Source of the DNA: Arthrobacter sp. SLBN-83
GTDB taxonomy: Bacteria; Actinomycetota; Actinomycetes; Actinomycetales; Micrococcaceae
Reading direction: 5' to 3'
DNA length: 64,000 bases
Assembly: GCF_006715285.1 (NCBI RefSeq)
Contig: NZ_VFMX01000001.1
Coordinates: 4,030,001 to 4,094,000 of the forward strand
The notes below the pieces were generated by a model, which searched no databases, was not told the origin of the DNA, and was given only the letters and a program-made list of their open reading frames with translations. Of this stretch, positions 60,571 through 64,000 are shown piece by piece (position 1 is the first letter of the stretch; each line of letters opens with the position of its first letter). The position numbers were made by a program, and so were the translations under genes.

Positions 60571-61956
60571 GTGGCCGATCAGGCAACTGCGCAAGAATTC
60601 GACATCCTGGTACTCGGTGGCGGCAGCGGCGGGTACGCTGCAGCGCTGCGTGCGGTACAGCTCGGCCTCACCGTCGGCCTCGTGGAGAAGGCCAAGCTGG
60701 GCGGTACCTGCCTCCACAACGGCTGCATCCCCACCAAGGCCCTGCTGCACTCCGCAGAGCTGGCCGACCACGCCCGTGACTCCGCCAAGTACGGCGTGAA
60801 CGTCACCCTCGACGGCATCGACATCAACGCCGTCAACGCGTACAAGGACGGCATCATCGCCGGCAAGTACAAGGGCCTGCAGGGTCTGATCAAGTCCAAG
60901 AAGGGCATCACCGTCATCGAGGGTGAAGGCAAGCTGCAGGGCACCGACACCATCGTGGTGAACGGCACCGCCTACAAGGGCAAGAACATCGTCCTGGCCA
61001 CCGGATCCTACTCGCGCACCCTTCCCGGCCTGGAAATCGGCGGCAAGGTCATCACCTCCGACCAGGCCCTCACCATGGACACCATCCCCAAGAGCGCCAT
61101 CATCCTGGGCGGCGGCGTCATCGGCGTCGAGTTCGCCTCGGTCTGGAAGTCGTTCGGCGTGGACGTGACCATCGTCGAAGGCCTGCCCTCCCTCGTTCCC
61201 AACGAGGACGCCACGATCATCAAGAACTTCGAGCGTGCCTTCAAGAAGCGCGGCATCAAGTTCTCCACCGGCGTTTTCTTCCAGGGCGTCGAGCAGAACG
61301 ACGACGGCGTCAAGGTCACCCTGGTGGACGGCAAGACCTTCGAAGCGGACCTGCTGCTGGTCGCCGTCGGCCGTGGCCCCGTCACGGCCAACCTGGGCTA
61401 TGAGGAAGCCGGCGTCACCATCGACCGCGGCTTCGTCATCACCAACGAGCGCCTGCACACCGGCGTGGGCAACATCTACGCCGTGGGTGACATCGTCCCC
61501 GGCGTGCAGCTGGCCCACCGCGGCTACCAGCAGGGCATCTTCGTGGCCGAGGAAATTGCCGGCCTGAAGCCTGTAGTGGTCGAGGACATCAACATCCCCA
61601 AGGTCACCTACTCCGAACCCGAGATTGCCACCGTCGGCTACACCGAGAAGGCTGCCAAGGAAAAGTTCGGCGAGGACCAGGTGCAGACCCAGGAATACAA
61701 CCTGGCCGGCAACGGCAAGAGCTCCATCCTTGGCACCTCGGGCCTGATCAAGCTGGTCCGCCAGAAGGACGGCCCCGTGGTGGGCGTCCACATGATCGGT
61801 GCCCGCATGGGCGAGCAGGTGGGCGAGGCCCAGCTGATCGTGAACTGGGAAGCCTACCCGGAGGATGTGGCGCAGCTGGTGCACGCACACCCCACCCAGA
61901 ACGAAGCCCTCGGCGAAGCCCACCTGGCGCTGGCCGGCAAGCCGCTCCACGGCTGA
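60571..61956 (+). CDS. lpdA: Dihydrolipoyl dehydrogenase (E3)
   Basis: A 461-residue FAD disulfide oxidoreductase that reoxidises dihydrolipoamide in 2-oxoacid dehydrogenase and glycine cleavage complexes. FAD motif LVLGGGSGGYAAA, redox pair C47/C52 in GGTCLHNGCIPTK, NAD motif ILGGGVIGVEFAS, and the C-terminal His-Glu dyad in HAHPTQNEALGEA. GTG start with a GAGGGAG site. Followed at 114 bp by the E2 gene, with a hairpin between. Confidence 0.95.
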   Translation: MADQATAQEFDILVLGGGSGGYAAALRAVQLGLTVGLVEKAKLGGTCLHNGCIPTKALLHSAELADHARDSAKYGVNVTLDGIDINAVNAYKDGIIAGKYKGLQGLIKSKKGITVIEGEGKLQGTDTIVVNGTAYKGKNIVLATGSYSRTLPGLEIGGKVITSDQALTMDTIPKSAIILGGGVIGVEFASVWKSFGVDVTIVEGLPSLVPNEDATIIKNFERAFKKRGIKFSTGVFFQGVEQNDDGVKVTLVDGKTFEADLLLVAVGRGPVTANLGYEEAGVTIDRGFVITNERLHTGVGNIYAVGDIVPGVQLAHRGYQQGIFVAEEIAGLKPVVVEDINIPKVTYSEPEIATVGYTEKAAKEKFGEDQVQTQEYNLAGNGKSSILGTSGLIKLVRQKDGPVVGVHMIGARMGEQVGEAQLIVNWEAYPEDVAQLVHAHPTQNEALGEAHLALAGKPLHG

Positions 61957-61980
61957 TTTTCGCCAGCATTACCAGGCCCG

Positions 61981-62009
61981 GTGCACCCGGTCGCGCAGAC
62001 CGGGTGCAC
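61981..62009 (+). terminator. Hairpin between lpdA and sucB
   Basis: A perfect 12-bp stem, GTGCACCCGGTC (61981-61992) with GACCGGGTGCAC (61998-62009), and a GCGCA loop. It lies 24 bp past the lpdA stop and 61 bp before the E2 start. There is no T-tract; it may attenuate read-through or mark the 3' end of lpdA mRNA. Confidence 0.65.
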
Positions 62010-62070
62010 TAGGCTTCCAACAAGGCAGCAACCATTCGCACTAAAGATCAATAAGGAGAACGGGGACGAC

Positions 62071-63834
62071 ATGTCTGAATCCGTTAACTTGCCCGCCCTC
62101 GGTGAGAGTGTCACCGAAGGAACCGTCACCCGCTGGCTCAAGCAGGTAGGTGACCGGGTAGAGGTGGACGAGCCGCTGCTCGAAGTCTCCACCGACAAAG
62201 TAGACACTGAAATCCCCTCTCCTGTAGCTGGCGTGATTGAAGAAATCCTGGTCGCTGAAGATGAGACCGCCGAAGTAGGTGCACCGCTGGTGCGCATCGG
62301 CGACGGCTCCGGCGGCGGTTCCGCGCCCGCCGAAGCTCCCGCTGCTGCGCCGGCCGAAGAGGCACCTGCAGCCGCTCCCGCACAGGAAGCACCGGCTGAA
62401 GCAGCCCCCGCCCAGGAGGCGCCGGCCCAGGAAGCACCCGCTGCCGGCGGCGAAAGCCACGAGGTCACCCTCCCGGCACTCGGCGAGAGCGTCACCGAAG
62501 GCACCGTGACCCGCTGGCTGAAGGCCATTGGCGATTCCGTCGACGTCGACGAACCGCTGCTGGAAGTCTCCACCGACAAGGTGGACACCGAGATCCCCTC
62601 CCCGGTTGCCGGCACCCTGCAGGAAATCCGGGTCAATGAGGACGAAACCGCCGAGGTTGGCTCCGTGCTCGCCGTCATCGGCTCCGGCGCTCCCGCTGCT
62701 GCGGCTCCGCAGGCTGCACCGGCCGCTCCCCAGCAGGAAGCCCCCAAGCCTGCACCGGCAGAGTCCGCTCCTGCGCAGACCGCTCCCGCCCAGGCCGTTC
62801 CTGCCCAGCAGGCTCCTGAACAGGCTGCACCCCAGGCTGCCCCGGCTCCCGCCGCGCAGGCTCCCGCCGCTCCGGCAGCCCAGGAAGCGCCGGCCGGCGG
62901 ATCCGAGTCCGGTTACGTCACTCCCCTGGTCCGCAAGCTGGCCAACCAGCACGGTGTGGACATCTCCAGCCTCTCCGGCACCGGTGTTGGTGGCCGCATC
63001 CGCAAGCAGGATGTCATCGCCGCAGCCGAGGCCAAGGCTGCTCCCGCTCCGGCTCCGGCAGCAGCCCCTGCCGCCTCTGCCCCGGCTGCATCCGGCGCAG
63101 CAGCCTCGTCGCTGCGTGGCACCACCCAGAAGGCTCCCCGCATCCGCCAGGTCATCGCCCGGCGCATGCGCGAGTCGCTGGAAATCTCCACCCAGCTGAC
63201 CCAGGTCCACGAAGTGGACATGACCAAGGTCGCCAAGCTGCGTGCCCGTGCCAAGAACTCGTTCCAGGCCCAGAACGGCACCAAGCTGACCTTCCTGCCC
63301 TTCATCGCCAAGGCTGTTGCCGAGGCCCTCAAGCAGCACCCCAAGCTCAACGCTGCCTACGACGAGGAAAAGCAGGAGATCACCTACCACAACGCCGAGC
63401 ACCTGGCGATCGCCGTCGACACGGACAAGGGCCTCCTTGTACCGGTCATCGCGGACGCCGGCAACCTGAACCTTGCCGGACTGGCCGGCAAGATCGCCGA
63501 CGTTGCTTCCCGCACCCGCGACGGCAAGATCGGCCCGGACGAACTGTCCGGCGGCACCTTCAGCATCACCAACATCGGTTCGGTGGGGGCCCTGTTCGAC
63601 ACCCCGATCATCAACCAGCCGCAGGTGGGCATCCTGGGCACCGGTGCCATCGTCAAGCGCCCCGTGGTTGTTGCTGACGAGAACGGTGACGACTCGATCG
63701 CCATCCGCTCCATGATGTACCTGTCCCTGACGTACGACCACCGCCTGGTGGACGGCGCCGACGCAGGCCGGTTCCTCCAGACCCTGAAGGCACGCCTTGA
63801 AGAAGGCGCGTTCGAGGCGGACTTGGGACTGTAA
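62071..63834 (+). CDS. sucB: 2-oxoacid dehydrogenase E2, dihydrolipoamide acyltransferase (two lipoyl domains)
   Basis: A 587-residue E2. Two lipoyl domains with lipoylated K43 and K170 (both in VSTDKVDTE), separated and followed by Ala/Pro/Glu-rich flexible linkers; E3-binding domain (about 285-320, VTPLVRKLANQHGVD); catalytic domain with His in YDHRLVDGADAGRF (H557). Actinobacterial E2s of this type serve pyruvate and possibly 2-oxoglutarate dehydrogenase, so the symbol could equally be dlaT or aceF. ATG at 62071 is preferred to 61981 because MSESVNLPALGE is the conserved start and AAGGAG lies upstream. Confidence 0.93.
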   Translation: MSESVNLPALGESVTEGTVTRWLKQVGDRVEVDEPLLEVSTDKVDTEIPSPVAGVIEEILVAEDETAEVGAPLVRIGDGSGGGSAPAEAPAAAPAEEAPAAAPAQEAPAEAAPAQEAPAQEAPAAGGESHEVTLPALGESVTEGTVTRWLKAIGDSVDVDEPLLEVSTDKVDTEIPSPVAGTLQEIRVNEDETAEVGSVLAVIGSGAPAAAAPQAAPAAPQQEAPKPAPAESAPAQTAPAQAVPAQQAPEQAAPQAAPAPAAQAPAAPAAQEAPAGGSESGYVTPLVRKLANQHGVDISSLSGTGVGGRIRKQDVIAAAEAKAAPAPAPAAAPAASAPAASGAAASSLRGTTQKAPRIRQVIARRMRESLEISTQLTQVHEVDMTKVAKLRARAKNSFQAQNGTKLTFLPFIAKAVAEALKQHPKLNAAYDEEKQEITYHNAEHLAIAVDTDKGLLVPVIADAGNLNLAGLAGKIADVASRTRDGKIGPDELSGGTFSITNIGSVGALFDTPIINQPQVGILGTGAIVKRPVVVADENGDDSIAIRSMMYLSLTYDHRLVDGADAGRFLQTLKARLEEGAFEADLGL

Positions 63835-63847
63835 CCAAAGAAGTCCA

Positions 63848-63902
63848 ACGACGGCGGCGCCGGCGCGGGTGGGAAACCCCCCACAGCCGGGGCCGCCGTC
63901 GT
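63848..63902 (+). terminator. Terminator after the E2 gene
   Basis: An 11-bp perfect outer stem (63848-63858 with 63892-63902) encloses CCGGC/GCCGG and GTGGG/CCCAC stems; GGTTTAA follows. It begins 13 bp after the E2 stop. Confidence 0.8.
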
Positions 63903-63993
63903 GGTTTAACCCGAAGTTCCCGCCTGCGCTCCGCAGCCCGGGCACCGCGTGGCTTTGCTACAGACGGTAGAAATGACTGGCTAAGCTGGAGCC

Positions 63994-64000
63994 ATGAACA
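63994..64000 (+). CDS. Possible start of the next gene, cut by the window edge
   Basis: ATGAACA at the very end is preceded by CTGGAG two bases upstream. Only two codons are visible, so the product cannot be named. In relatives a lipoate-metabolism gene often follows this E2 gene, but that is expectation and not seen here. Confidence 0.3.

Noticed and set aside
62320..62910. Repetitive Ala/Pro/Glu DNA considered as a repeat array or CRISPR
   Set aside because: It codes the flexible linkers of the E2 protein; no spacer-repeat periodicity.
62041..63945. 634-codon open frame on the minus strand opposite the E2 gene
   Set aside because: Cys/Gly/Ser-rich product results from reading the Ala/Pro linkers backwards; no support as a gene.

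Overview
The window is one contiguous stretch of a high-GC actinobacterial chromosome, most likely Arthrobacter/Pseudarthrobacter (Micrococcaceae). This rests on strong GC bias at third codon positions, frequent GTG and TTG starts, a HrdB-type SigA with an acidic/Ala-rich N-terminus, actinobacterial families (SepH, DUF3000, DUF3093, DUF3159, DUF3710, DUF4192, DUF5998, PAC2), a second type II topoisomerase pair besides gyrase, and a 13E12/DUF222 HNH protein. Gene order recalls the dxs-acn-ceoBC-dut-sepH-sigA neighbourhood known from mycobacteria. Nearly all of it is core chromosome. No phage, insertion sequence, CRISPR array, rRNA or tRNA is visible.

Layout. 1-4.9 kb (+): 3' end of a DUF6421 gene, an SDR oxidoreductase, a threonine-aldolase-like PLP enzyme, DUF3000 and RNase D. 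5.0-8.5 kb (+): a two-gene fatty-acid beta-oxidation operon (thiolase, then hydratase/dehydrogenase) whose promoter carries a perfect 16-bp palindrome. 8.5-17.1 kb (-): a long tight run reading dxs, DUF402, an unrecognised 186-aa protein, aldo/keto reductase, nucleoside hydrolase, then ECF transporter S, T and fused A components. 17.2-20.1 kb (-): aconitase. 20.2-25.1 kb: a potassium-type locus with an APC (KimA-like) permease and a TrmA-like RNA methyltransferase facing two TrkA-type RCK proteins. 25.2-27.7 kb (-): dut, DUF3710, OB-fold protein, DUF3159. 27.8-29.8 kb (+): DUF3093 and the FtsZ-associated SepH.

29.8-33.8 kb looks like a small accessory patch: RibD-type reductase, HNH endonuclease, and an XRE-cupin regulator facing an EamA exporter across a short region of TGCAC repeats. 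33.8-39.3 kb (-) holds a fused GNAT/acyl-CoA-synthetase protein, DUF5998, a phosphodiesterase and thymidine kinase. parC (39.4-41.9 kb, +) and parE (50.4-52.5 kb, -) point towards each other and enclose DinB, a cytochrome bd operon (cydA, cydB, fused cydDC) and a divergent BlaI/M56-peptidase pair. Three near-identical 17-bp palindromes lie between cydA and blaI; this is the most striking regulatory structure in the window, implying BlaI-type control of the bd oxidase. 52.7-58.5 kb: a small zinc-ribbon protein, sigA, DUF4192, an MFS transporter and a PAC2 protein. 58.8-63.8 kb (+): leucyl aminopeptidase, dihydrolipoyl dehydrogenase and the two-lipoyl-domain E2 of 2-oxoacid dehydrogenases.

All calls come from reading sequence; no database search was run. 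Protein families are recognised from motifs and known families. Operators, promoters and terminators are inferred from symmetry and position.
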